A stretch of DNA of 25,258 bases, taken from assembly GCA_964637655.1 (NCBI GenBank), contig CAZWUZ010000019.1:1-25258 (forward strand), written 5' to 3'. The position numbers and the translations under genes are program-made. Shown piece after piece: positions 8,174 to 16,349 of the stretch. Within the stretch, counting starts at the first letter, position 1, and each line of letters starts with the position of its first letter. The notes below the pieces were generated by a model, which saw only the letters and a program-made list of their open reading frames with translations, was not told the DNA's origin and ran no database searches. The DNA comes from CAZWUZ01 sp964637655 [NCBI: uncultured bacterium] (GTDB taxonomy: Bacteria > DAOPZR01).

Positions 8174-9712
8174 TCAGACCTTGAAGTGCTCGACGAGTTT
8201 GCGCAGCGTCTCCGCCTGCGAGGCCAGTTCCTCCGAGGCGCTCGCCATCTGCTCCGCCGTGCCCGCGTTCTCCTCGGTGATGCTGCTGACGTTCTGCACC
8301 GCCTTGGCGACCTCGTCCGCCGTCGCCGTCTGTTCCTCGGTCGCCGACGAGATCTGCGCGATGGCGCCCGCGGTCTTCTCGACGCTGCCGACGATCTGCG
8401 TCAGTCCCGTCCCTGCCTGCTCGGCGAGTTTCGTCCCCTCCTGCACCTTCCCCGTGCTGTCCTTGATCAGCCCGGTGATCTCACGTGCCGCCTGCGACGA
8501 GCGCTCGGCAAGCTTGCGCACCTCGTCAGCCACCACGGCAAAGCCCATGCCATGCTCGCCCGCACGCGCCGCCTCGATGGCGGCATTGAGCGCCAGCAGG
8601 TTGGTCTGGTCGGCAATCTCGCTGATGGTGCCGATGATCTCGGCGATCTGCTCGGAACTGCGCGCGATCTGCTTGGTCGCCTCGACGGAACTGCCCACCG
8701 CGCGGCCGCCGTCATCCGCCTGCCGTGAGGTCTCCTCGGCCAGGGTGTTGGCATTCTGCGCGCTCTTAGCCACATCGGCGATGGACGATGTCAGTTCCTC
8801 GACCGACGCGCTGATTTCCTCGACCGTCGAGGCCTGGTTCTGTGCCCCCTGCGACACGCTCTGCGCGTTGGAGGAGAGTTCCTCTGACGACGCGGCGATC
8901 TGCTCCGCCGCCGCGCGCACGTTGCTGATGACCTTGGAGACGTCCTCGACCATCCTGTTGAGCGTCTGTGCCACTTCCCCGAACTCGTCCCGCGTGGCGA
9001 CATTGACCCGCTCGGTCATGTTGCCGCCGGCAACGCTCACCGCCGCGCGCTGCACTTCGGTCAGCACCGCCACGATGCTGCGCACGATCCACAATCCGAT
9101 GCCCAGGGCAATAAAGAAACCGACGATCGCCAGCACCACCATCGTGGTTCCCTGCCGTACAGTCGCCGTGTTGTTTTCCTCCGCCATTTCCTCGACATCC
9201 TTGGCCAGTGCCTCCGACAGAGCTTCAAGTGCATTGTTATAGGCAAGCGCCGCCTCTCTCCCCTCACCGTCGATCAGCGCCCACCCTTCCTCGTCCCGGT
9301 TCTGCTGCGCCATCTCTATCAACTTGTTCTGACTGTCAATAAACCGTTCCCGGGCGGCCATAAACACTTCCCATTGCGCCTTGTTGTCGGCATGGAACGC
9401 CCCCTCCTCGAACATCGGCGCGAGTACCTTGACGTTTTCCCTGATATCATCGCGATACTTCATCATGCGATCGATATTTCCTTTGATTTCATCCGCCGCA
9501 TTATGCCGTAACGCGTCCCGCAGTTCGACCCGGACACGGTTGAACGCCTGGGCAATCGACCCCAGGTTCTCGATTGGCACCACCCCGTACGCGTACATGT
9601 TCGCACCGTCGGATCCAGACTCGCGCAACCCGAGGAAACCGTACGTTCCGATTGCCAGCGCAATCAGCGCCACGAGGATGAACCCGCCCAGCAATTTCGT
9701 CCTGACTTTCAT
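8174..9712 (-). CDS. Methyl-accepting chemotaxis protein with four-helix-bundle sensor
   Basis: Transmembrane chemoreceptor of 512 residues. A membrane segment (8-28) is followed by a helical periplasmic domain (about 30-188) with the pattern of the four-helix-bundle MCP sensor: GLRESG, then [12 protein letters not shown] and long charged helices. A second membrane segment (189-210), HAMP (about 211-265) and the signalling domain follow, with the same hairpin tip as the neighbouring receptor ([20 protein letters not shown]). It ends in EHFKV with no tethering pentapeptide. The start at 9712 has a clear ribosome binding site (AGGAGGAAGG). A small inverted repeat (TGACC/GGTCA, 9727-9740) lies just upstream of it. 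The signalling domain is very similar to the Cache receptor at 5755-7644, so the two probably join one array. Confidence 0.94.
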   Translation of the reverse strand: MKVRTKLLGGFILVALIALAIGTYGFLGLRESGSDGANMYAYGVVPIENLGSIAQAFNRVRVELRDALRHNAADEIKGNIDRMMKYRDDIRENVKVLAPMFEEGAFHADNKAQWEVFMAARERFIDSQNKLIEMAQQNRDEEGWALIDGEGREAALAYNNALEALSEALAKDVEEMAEENNTATVRQGTTMVVLAIVGFFIALGIGLWIVRSIVAVLTEVQRAAVSVAGGNMTERVNVATRDEFGEVAQTLNRMVEDVSKVISNVRAAAEQIAASSEELSSNAQSVSQGAQNQASTVEEISASVEELTSSIADVAKSAQNANTLAEETSRQADDGGRAVGSSVEATKQIARSSEQIAEIIGTISEIADQTNLLALNAAIEAARAGEHGMGFAVVADEVRKLAERSSQAAREITGLIKDSTGKVQEGTKLAEQAGTGLTQIVGSVEKTAGAIAQISSATEEQTATADEVAKAVQNVSSITEENAGTAEQMASASEELASQAETLRKLVEHFKV

Positions 9713-9760
9713 GTTTCCTTCCTCCTTGACCGTATGGTCATTGTCATTGGTGGTACTGGT

Positions 9761-10135
9761 CTATGCTTTCACCGCGAGGCGGCGCAGCGTAGCCGCCACC
9801 TCGTCCCCGTTGAACGGCTTGGTCAGGTAGGCGCCCGCCCCGAGCGCCAGCGCCTGCTCGGTGATTTCCTGCTGCTCGAGCGCCGAGATGATAGCCACCC
9901 GCACGCGCGGGAACTTTCGTTTGATTTCCCCCAGCAGGGTGATCCCCGCGGGCACCTGGCTGTCATCGAGCGTCAGGTCGAGGCAGACGATATCGGGCTG
10001 CTTCTCCTCCACCAGCGGCAGCACATCGGCCGGTTTAGCCGCCTCCGCCACCACCGTAAACCCGATGCGCACGACGATGTCGCGCAGCATCATGCGCATG
10101 ATCAGCGCGTCATCCACCAGCATTACCTTGGCCAT
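9761..10135 (-). CDS. CheY-like single-domain response regulator
   Basis: Stand-alone receiver domain of 124 residues, presumably phosphorylated by CheA. It has the acidic pair Asp8-Asp9, the phospho-acceptor Asp53 in CLDLTL, IISA (switch Ser) and the conserved Lys in LTKPF. Residues after Asp53 read LTLDDSQVPAG, lacking the usual MP-x-MDG turn and appearing slightly longer, so it is not a textbook CheY. Cognates include the motor-binding CheY or an adaptor/sink regulator; with no flagellar genes in view the target is open. The ATG at 10135 follows the CheC-like gene stop by 1 base, and the downstream receptor starts 48 bases after this gene ends. Confidence 0.93.
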   Translation of the reverse strand: MAKVMLVDDALIMRMMLRDIVVRIGFTVVAEAAKPADVLPLVEEKQPDIVCLDLTLDDSQVPAGITLLGEIKRKFPRVRVAIISALEQQEITEQALALGAGAYLTKPFNGDEVAATLRRLAVKA

Positions 10136-10136
10136 G

Positions 10137-10760
10137 TCAGGCCCCCTGCCCTGCCGTCCGGTCGAGATGCGCGTCGATGATCTCGAGGAACCCGGGTGAC
10201 GGAATGAAGAAGAAATACTCCTCGAAATCGAGGTCGTCCTTGGAAAAGCGGGTGCGGGCGAGCAGCGCCTCGTCCCCGACCAGCGCGTGTTCCATCACCA
10301 CCTGTTCGATGATCGAACCGGTGTAGTCGATGAGAAAGAGCGGGGTCGAAGTGGAGATCGGCTGGTCGAGCGCCTGCGCGAGGATGTTCATGAAGGTGGA
10401 GCCGAGGATGTTCCCCGTCTCCATGATCACCGACTGCTCCGCCTCGCCCCACGCCTGGCTCTCGCCGATGACGCGGTGGAAGACGAGGTCGACGAAGACC
10501 CCCGCCGACAGTTCGGGAAAGAGGAAGAGCACGTGCCCCTGCACCGTGCTCTGCACCGGCAGCAGCGTGGCGACACTGTAGAGGTCGGGCCCGCCGGCCG
10601 CCTGTGCCACGTCAGTCAGCGGCACGTAGCCGATGTCGAGGAACTGCACCGAAAAGGCATGCCCCGTCCACTTCGACACCTTGTCGGAGACCGCCGCGGC
10701 GGCGCGGTTGAAGATATCCGCGAGAAACGCGTGCTGGCGCGGCGTCAGAACCGTGGCCAT
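10137..10760 (-). CDS. cheC: CheC/CheX-family CheY-P phosphatase
   Basis: Predicted phosphatase that dephosphorylates CheY-P. The 207-residue protein carries one exact copy of the family signature (D/S)-x3-E-x2-N-x22-P: Ser110, Glu114, Asn117 and Pro140. A second copy, expected near the N-terminus in two-site CheC, is not preserved (Asp15 and Asn18 occur but the first position is Ala11 and residue 41 is Leu). It is therefore probably a one-site enzyme, functionally nearer to CheX or single-site CheC. It lies between cheA and the cheY-like gene with gaps of 1-2 bases, and cheD is in the same operon. The gene symbol is given for the family; CheX is the alternative. Confidence 0.82.
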   Translation of the reverse strand: MATVLTPRQHAFLADIFNRAAAAVSDKVSKWTGHAFSVQFLDIGYVPLTDVAQAAGGPDLYSVATLLPVQSTVQGHVLFLFPELSAGVFVDLVFHRVIGESQAWGEAEQSVIMETGNILGSTFMNILAQALDQPISTSTPLFLIDYTGSIIEQVVMEHALVGDEALLARTRFSKDDLDFEEYFFFIPSPGFLEIIDAHLDRTAGQGA

Positions 10761-10762
10761 GG

Positions 10763-13438
10763 CTAGGCCTTTTTCACGGCGCGGCGCACGACGCCCGCCG
10801 CATCGAGGATGAGCGCCACCGCGCCGTTGCCGAGGATGGTCGCGCCGCTCACCCCGCCCACCTGCTTGAACTCGTCACCGAGCGGTTTGACCACGACCTC
10901 TTCCTTACCGAGCATGGCGCTGATGACCACGCCGAGCCGCTGGCTGCCGTCATCGACGACGAGGATGCTCGTGCGCGCGGCGTCCGGTACGCGCACCGCG
11001 CTGCCGATGCAGTCGGCCAGCTGTACCACCGACAGCGTGCGGTCGCGCAGCTTGATGGTCGCGTTCCCCTCGATGGTGTGGATATCAGCGGCAGGGACAC
11101 TGATCACCTCGGCCGCGTTCTCGATGGGAAGCGCGAAGATCGCCTCGCCGACGCGGAAGAGCATGGCATCGATGATGGCCAGCGTCAGCGGCAGGTAGAT
11201 CTGCATCACGGTACCCTGCCCGGGCACCGAACTGATCTCCACCGCCCCGTTCAGTTTCTTGACCTGATGCATGACCACGTCCATCCCCACGCCGCGCCCG
11301 GAGATGTCCGTCACGGTCTTCGCCGTGCTGAACCCCGGCAGGAAGATCATGCGGATGATTTCCTGTTCCGGCATGGCCGCGAGTTCCGCTTCGGTCACCA
11401 GCCCCTTTTCGACCGCCTTGCGCCCCACCGCGGCGGTGTCGATCCCCTTGCCGTCATCGCGGATCTCGATGCAGACCTGGTTGCCCGCGTGGTAGGCGTT
11501 GAGGGTGATGACCCCCTCCTCGGGTTTGCCCGCGGCGATGCGGTCGGCGGGCGCCTCGACCCCGTGGTCGAGCGAGTTGCGCAGCATGTGGGTGAGCGGG
11601 TCGTTCAGTTCGTCGATCACGCTCTTGTCGAGTTCGGTATCCTCGCCGAGGATCTCGAGGCGGATTTTCTTGCCGCCGCTGCGCGACAGGTCGCGCACGA
11701 GGCGGGTGAACTTGCGGAAAATCTGCCCGATGGGGAGCATGCGCGCCTGCATCACCCCGTTCTGCACCTTGGTCGACAGGCGGTTGAGCTGCTGCGCCGC
11801 GTCGAGCAGGTGCCCGACGGTCTGACGGTTCTTGAACAGTTCCTTGAGCTGCCCGTCGATGCGCCGGATATCCTGCGCCGCCGCCGCCACGGTCAGTCCC
11901 CCCGCTTTTCCCTGCAGTTCCTCCTGCAGCGTCTCGAGCTTGTAGAGCACATCGTCGAGGGTGAAGACGATATCCTTGCGCTCGAACACCGCGCGCAGCG
12001 AGGTGATGAGGTTGAAGATGCGGGCGCGGTTGATGACCAGTTCGCCCGTCAGGTTCATCAGTTCATCGAGCCGCTCGACATCGACGCGGATGGTCTCGCC
12101 GCCGACCTTGCGTGCGTCCGTCCCCGGCGCACGGCGTTCTTCGCCCGCGCGCCGTTCGCCGGCCGCCACGGCGGGCGGGGCAGCCGCGGGTGGCGGCGCG
12201 GCCGGTGCCGGCATGCCGGCCGCCGCCGACAATTGCGCTGCCAGGTCAGCGGTGGACATGTCGGGCACACCACCCTGGCGCAGAATCTCGATTGATTCCG
12301 CCACCACGTCCGCCATCTGCAACAGCAGCGAGACGATTTTTTCGTTCGCCTGCAGCCCCCCCCCGCGGATGCGGTCGAGAATGTTCTCCCCGCTGTGCAG
12401 CAGCTGGGCGAGGTCTTTCAGACCGATGGCCGCGGCGGAACTCTTCAGGCGGTGCGCGAGACGGAAGAGCGCGTTGACATGATCGGCGTTTTTCGTATCC
12501 TGTTCATAGGCAATCAGCGTCTCGTTGAGCTTGATGACATCCTCGCCCGACTCGTCGATGAACACCTTGATATACTCGGGGTTGATGCCGGGCGCGGGAG
12601 TATCCGCAGGCGCCGTGACCACCGGTGGCGCAGGGACGGCAGCGGGTGACGGTTCACCGAGCGTAACGGGCAGCACCTCTGCCGCGTCGCCGGCCACCGC
12701 CCGCACCCCGTCCGCGTCCTCCTGCGTCGCCAGCAGCAGGCGCACCGCGAAGTCGAACTCGTGCGGCATAAACTCGGCGAGCGTGGCGGGGAATTCCGTC
12801 ACCGGCAGCAGCAGGTGGATCTCCCCCAGCGCCTCGAGGTCCTTGTAGAGCGTCAGCGGCTGCACCTGGCGGGCGAAACAGTCACGGTCAAGCCGCAACC
12901 CGACCTCGAAAACGTTGTCCCCGCCGTTGAGCGCGATGCCGATATTGATCTCGTCCATCACGCTGAGTTCCGCTTTTACCGCGGCGGAAACGGTCAGCTG
13001 CTTTTCTTCCGGTTCCGGGGCCGCGCCGGCGGACGGCTGCATACGGTCGATAACCGCGGCAATGCGCGTCACCGTCTCCTCGATATCCGCCTGCTCTCCG
13101 CTCCCGTCGCGGATGCCGCCGAGCAGCACCTGCAGCACGTCGAACGAGGCGAAGATGACGTCGATGATTTCCTGCGTCAGGGTCAGCTGCCCGTTGCGCA
13201 CCAGGTCGAGGATGTTCTCCATCTTGTGGGTCAGGCGGTTGACCCGCGCGAAGCCCATCATCCCCGACATCCCCTTGAGGGAATGCGCGTTGCGGAACAT
13301 CGTGTTGATGACCTCGAGGTCGACCCCCGCAGTCAGCATTCCCTCGATGGAGAGCATGTGCTGGTTGAGCGATTCGAGGTGTTCATCCGCCTCGATGAGA
13401 AAGTCACGCAGCGACTCGTCGAAGTGCGGGTCCGTCAT
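10763..13438 (-). CDS. cheA: Chemotaxis histidine kinase CheA with two HPt domains
   Basis: Central kinase of the chemosensory array. The 891-residue protein has, in order: HPt1 with His52 in NAHSLKGMSGMMGF; a region (about 150-270) resembling a regulator-binding P2 domain; an Ala/Pro linker; HPt2 with His329 in LAHRLKSSAAAIG; a second linker (about 400-455); the dimerisation helices; an ATPase domain with N box HMLRNSLDHG (near residue 620), DDGKGID and GRGVGMDVV; and a C-terminal CheW-like domain. There is no receiver. Two phosphorylatable histidines could serve different receivers. I choose the ATG at 13438, which overlaps the STAS gene stop (ATGA) and has GGAGGCGTGGC upstream; a longer frame to 13477 reads into the STAS gene and its extra 13 residues are not CheA-like. 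Confidence 0.96.
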   Translation of the reverse strand: MTDPHFDESLRDFLIEADEHLESLNQHMLSIEGMLTAGVDLEVINTMFRNAHSLKGMSGMMGFARVNRLTHKMENILDLVRNGQLTLTQEIIDVIFASFDVLQVLLGGIRDGSGEQADIEETVTRIAAVIDRMQPSAGAAPEPEEKQLTVSAAVKAELSVMDEINIGIALNGGDNVFEVGLRLDRDCFARQVQPLTLYKDLEALGEIHLLLPVTEFPATLAEFMPHEFDFAVRLLLATQEDADGVRAVAGDAAEVLPVTLGEPSPAAVPAPPVVTAPADTPAPGINPEYIKVFIDESGEDVIKLNETLIAYEQDTKNADHVNALFRLAHRLKSSAAAIGLKDLAQLLHSGENILDRIRGGGLQANEKIVSLLLQMADVVAESIEILRQGGVPDMSTADLAAQLSAAAGMPAPAAPPPAAAPPAVAAGERRAGEERRAPGTDARKVGGETIRVDVERLDELMNLTGELVINRARIFNLITSLRAVFERKDIVFTLDDVLYKLETLQEELQGKAGGLTVAAAAQDIRRIDGQLKELFKNRQTVGHLLDAAQQLNRLSTKVQNGVMQARMLPIGQIFRKFTRLVRDLSRSGGKKIRLEILGEDTELDKSVIDELNDPLTHMLRNSLDHGVEAPADRIAAGKPEEGVITLNAYHAGNQVCIEIRDDGKGIDTAAVGRKAVEKGLVTEAELAAMPEQEIIRMIFLPGFSTAKTVTDISGRGVGMDVVMHQVKKLNGAVEISSVPGQGTVMQIYLPLTLAIIDAMLFRVGEAIFALPIENAAEVISVPAADIHTIEGNATIKLRDRTLSVVQLADCIGSAVRVPDAARTSILVVDDGSQRLGVVISAMLGKEEVVVKPLGDEFKQVGGVSGATILGNGAVALILDAAGVVRRAVKKA

Positions 13439-13848
13439 GCCACGCCTCCGCCCGGCCGCACCGTCGTTTCCTGCCACGGCCCGTCCGGCACCCCGACGGC
13501 CTGCGCCGCCGCCGCCACCGAATCGTACGCGGGAAGGCGGTCGGTGAGGCGCGCGATCTCCAGCAGTTCCCGCACTTCCGCGGCAGGACGCACGACGGCG
13601 ATGCGGCCGTCACACTCGCGCATTTCGCGGCAGCAGACCCCGAGCATGCCGAGCGCCGAGCTGCTCATCAGCGTCACCTCGTCAAGTTCGAAGATGAGGG
13701 CGCGGCAGCCGCCGCGGATACGTGCCCGCGCCTGCTGCAGGATAAATTCCGCCTCCAGCGCCCGCAGTTTGCCCGCCGGACGGAGCACGACGGCACCGCC
13801 GCCGCGCCTGACGGTCAGCACCAGTTCGCTGGCCGGGTGTGCTGACAT
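13435..13848 (-). CDS. STAS-domain protein (anti-sigma-factor-antagonist type), third of three
   Basis: Single STAS domain of 137 residues (ATG at 13848; a GTG three bases earlier is possible). The phosphorylation loop reads LMSSSALG: Ser63 aligns with the phosphoserine of SpoIIAA (DSSG), while the usual preceding Asp is Ser62. It carries a short C-terminal extension rich in Ala, Gly and Pro. The start overlaps the stop of the preceding STAS gene by one base (TGATG) and its stop overlaps the cheA start, so translation is coupled in both directions. It is the most diverged of the three STAS proteins. Its likely partner is the RsbW-type domain encoded at 14212-16335, but a role as a CheA-array component cannot be excluded. 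Confidence 0.85.
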   Translation of the reverse strand: MSAHPASELVLTVRRGGGAVVLRPAGKLRALEAEFILQQARARIRGGCRALIFELDEVTLMSSSALGMLGVCCREMRECDGRIAVVRPAAEVRELLEIARLTDRLPAYDSVAAAAQAVGVPDGPWQETTVRPGGGVA

Positions 13849-14186
13849 CACGCACCCGCCCGCTGCACGGCATCTTCCTCGCTGTCGCTGAACTGCAGCA
13901 CGTCCTGCAGGCGGGCAATAACAAAGATGTCGCGGATACGCTGGGGGACCCTGAGCAGGACGAGACGCCCGCCCTGGGAAAACAGGTTCTTGTGCGTCAC
14001 CCCGATAAGCCCGAGTCCCGCGCTGGTCATGAAGGTCACCCCGTCCATATCGATGACGATGTGGTTCTTTCCCTGCTCCATCAGCGCGATGATCTGCCCC
14101 TTGATCTCCTGCGACTCAACCGCTTTCAGTTCGCCACTGAGCGTGATGATGGTGACACCATCCCGTTCGCGTGTTTGGCAATCCAT
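13848..14186 (-). CDS. STAS-domain protein (RsbV/SpoIIAA-like), second of three
   Basis: A 112-residue single STAS domain, the binding and phospho-switch partner typical of partner-switching modules. It shows RERDGVTIITLSGELKA at the N-terminus and the phospho-loop VTFMTSAGLGLI, where Ser55 occupies the SpoIIAA phosphoserine position and Thr54 replaces the usual Asp. Length and pattern match RsbV/SpoIIAA/SypA proteins. It follows the kinase/phosphatase fusion gene by 25 bases and overlaps the next STAS gene by one base. The family is regulated by an RsbW-type kinase (phosphorylation) and a PP2C phosphatase (reactivation); both activities are predicted in the neighbouring fusion protein. Confidence 0.92.
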   Translation of the reverse strand: MDCQTRERDGVTIITLSGELKAVESQEIKGQIIALMEQGKNHIVIDMDGVTFMTSAGLGLIGVTHKNLFSQGGRLVLLRVPQRIRDIFVIARLQDVLQFSDSEEDAVQRAGA

Positions 14187-14211
14187 GGCATCCCCCTATT
14201 GGGTATATCGG

Positions 14212-16335
14212 TTATTTTGATCTTATCACAATCAGGGTGGTGTCGTCAAACGGGGCTGCCCCTCCGCCAAACACCTCGACCGCCTTGAGCACTTCGCGGC
14301 CGATATCCTCAGCAGACTGCCGGGCGCATTCGGCAAAGACCTCGCGCAACTGCTCCACCCCGAAGCTGCGCCCGCTGCCGTCACGCATATCGATAACCCC
14401 GTCCGTATACAGCAGCAGGACATCACCGGGCGCGAGCACCGTTTCCCGTTCGAGGTAGGCAGTATCGGGGTCCATGCCGAGGATCATTTCCCCCCCTTTG
14501 ACACTGTGCACGTTCTGTTCCGCCGCGCGCCAGACCAGCGGCGAGTAGTGGCCGGCATTGACCAGCGTGAGGCGCCGCTGTTCCGTATCAGCGAACCCGA
14601 GGATAAGCGGCTGCAGCATATCAGGAAAACGTTCGAAGACGAAGCGGTTGAGCCGCTCGACCAGCAGGGCGGGCGCATCGAGGTAGTCGCTGAACGCGCG
14701 CACCGCGGCGGCGAATTGCGCCATGCAGAGCGCGGCGGTAATACCCTTCCCCTGCACGTCGCTGATGAGGAACCCCTGCAGGTGCGGATGACCGGGAACG
14801 CGGAAGAAATCGTAGTAATCGCCACCCACCGAAGTGGCGGGATGACAGGCGGCAAAGCATTCCATGGTCGGGGTCGCGGGCGGTGGTGACGGCAGCAGGT
14901 GGCGCTGAATGCCCGCAGCGAGTTCGAGTTCGTGTTCCAGCCGCCGCTGGGAGAGCGCCACGGAAAAGAGCTGCGCGCGCTCGACTGCCAGCACCGCGTA
15001 ATTCGCCACCGTCATCATCGTGGCAAGAAAGTCGGCCGTCGCCCCGGGCGCGGGATTGAAGAGCACTACCAAGCCGGTCAGTTTCTCCGCGGTCGCCAGC
15101 GGGACATAGACCGCGCCGTGCAGCGGGAAGGGGAGCGCGGCATTGAGCAGCACCGGCAGCGCGCCGCCATCCAGCGCCTCATCCATGCCGCGCACCTGCA
15201 GCTGCGCCCCGTAGCGCCCGGTGGCGGCATCGCGCATGACGAGGCAGGCGCGCCGTTCCGCCGCCACCCGCTCGCGCAGCAGCGTTCCCTCCCCGGTGAC
15301 AAACAGCCCCTTGGCGAGCACCAGTTCCGCCGCCGCCGGATCGAATTCCTGCGTCCCGCGCAGCGCCCAGCGCTCCCCTTCGCACAACAGGACCAGCCCG
15401 GCGTTGCCGCGGCAGATAATGAGCATCTGTTCGAGCAGCAGCGCGAGCAGCTGGTCGAGGTCGCTGATGGCGCCGAACATCTGCCCGATCTGCCGCAGGC
15501 AGGCGGTGGTTTCTTCGAGTTCACGGAAGAGCGCGCGGTTCTCGCGCAGGATGCGCTCGCGTTCGAGCGCGTTGCGCACGGTGGCGCGCAATTCGTCGAG
15601 TTGCACCGGCTTGGTCAGGTAGGCGAAGGCGCCGCGGTTGAGCGCCTCGACCGCGACATCCACCGTGGAGAACGCGGTCATCAGCACAACCGGAACGAGC
15701 GGGTCGAGCTGCTGCACCTGGCGCAGCAGTTCCAGCCCGTCCATTCCCCCCATACGCAGGTCGGTAATGACCGCCTGGCAGGGCTGCGCGCGCAGTTTGG
15801 CCAGCGCTTCCTCACCGCTCCCGGCGGTCTCGACCGCGTAGGTTTCGCGCTTGAGGTTGAGGCGCAGCATGTGCAGGATGGCTTCCTCATCGTCGACGAG
15901 CAGCACCCGCTGGCGCGCCGCGGACAGGTAGCGCAGCGGCTTGCGCTTGCGCAGGGTGACGCAGCGCCCCCCTGCACTGTAGGTCACCTCGTCCATATAC
16001 GATTTCATCAGCAGAATGCCGCGCCCTGAGCCGGCGAGCAGGGTCTCGTCGTCGGGTTCACGCCACGCCGCGGCATCGAACCCCGCCCCTTCGTCGCAGA
16101 CCGTCACCGTCACCTGCGCCGGGTCGGCGGCAAAGGTCACGGTGATCTGTTTCGTTTCGTCACTGTCATGCCCGTGCAGGTGGGCGTTGACCAGTGCCTC
16201 GTAGAGGCAGAGCCGGAACTCGAAGGCGGAGAGCCAGGTCCCCGCCTCGCGGTACCACGGTTCACCCGTCAGGCGGTCGAGATACTCTTCGATGGCAGCG
16301 TAGGAGGAAGTGAGGCGGGTGACGTTTTCCGGCAC
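14212..16335 (-). CDS. SypE-like fusion: RsbW-type kinase, receiver, GAF-like region, SpoIIE-type phosphatase
   Basis: A 707-residue regulator combining opposing STAS-protein activities. Residues 1-135 are a GHKL serine kinase of the RsbW type (N box YEALVNAHLHGH, DEGAGFD, GSGRGILLM). Residues about 142-265 are a receiver with the DDEE pair, Asp192 in TDLRMGGMDG and the LTKP lysine. A short coiled linker leads to a GAF-like region (about 275-445). The C-terminal 230 residues are a SpoIIE-type PP2C phosphatase with intact metal motifs SVGGDYYDFF, ISDVQGKG, NAGHYSP, LYTDGVID and DDTTL. Kinase-REC-phosphatase order is that of Vibrio fischeri SypE; the GAF-like insertion is extra. The start is GTG 16335 with GGGGGCGG upstream. 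It lies between STAS genes, its probable substrates. CheA is a plausible phosphodonor to the receiver (inference). Confidence 0.93.
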   Translation of the reverse strand: MPENVTRLTSSYAAIEEYLDRLTGEPWYREAGTWLSAFEFRLCLYEALVNAHLHGHDSDETKQITVTFAADPAQVTVTVCDEGAGFDAAAWREPDDETLLAGSGRGILLMKSYMDEVTYSAGGRCVTLRKRKPLRYLSAARQRVLLVDDEEAILHMLRLNLKRETYAVETAGSGEEALAKLRAQPCQAVITDLRMGGMDGLELLRQVQQLDPLVPVVLMTAFSTVDVAVEALNRGAFAYLTKPVQLDELRATVRNALERERILRENRALFRELEETTACLRQIGQMFGAISDLDQLLALLLEQMLIICRGNAGLVLLCEGERWALRGTQEFDPAAAELVLAKGLFVTGEGTLLRERVAAERRACLVMRDAATGRYGAQLQVRGMDEALDGGALPVLLNAALPFPLHGAVYVPLATAEKLTGLVVLFNPAPGATADFLATMMTVANYAVLAVERAQLFSVALSQRRLEHELELAAGIQRHLLPSPPPATPTMECFAACHPATSVGGDYYDFFRVPGHPHLQGFLISDVQGKGITAALCMAQFAAAVRAFSDYLDAPALLVERLNRFVFERFPDMLQPLILGFADTEQRRLTLVNAGHYSPLVWRAAEQNVHSVKGGEMILGMDPDTAYLERETVLAPGDVLLLYTDGVIDMRDGSGRSFGVEQLREVFAECARQSAEDIGREVLKAVEVFGGGAAPFDDTTLIVIRSK

Positions 16336-16349
16336 GGCCGCCCCCGCGG

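Noticed and set aside
9727-9740. TGACC/GGTCA inverted repeat before the four-helix-bundle receptor gene
   Set aside because: Arms of only five bases are expected by chance; too little for an operator or leader-structure call without conservation data.
13439-13477. Longer cheA start adding 13 residues
   Set aside because: The added residues are read from within the STAS gene in another frame, while the ATG at 13438 has a strong ribosome binding site and an ATGA overlap.
11078-13891. Long plus-strand frames opposite cheA and the STAS genes
   Set aside because: Same antisense effect: low-complexity His/Asp/Arg composition, no motifs, no ribosome binding sites and complete overlap with well-supported genes.
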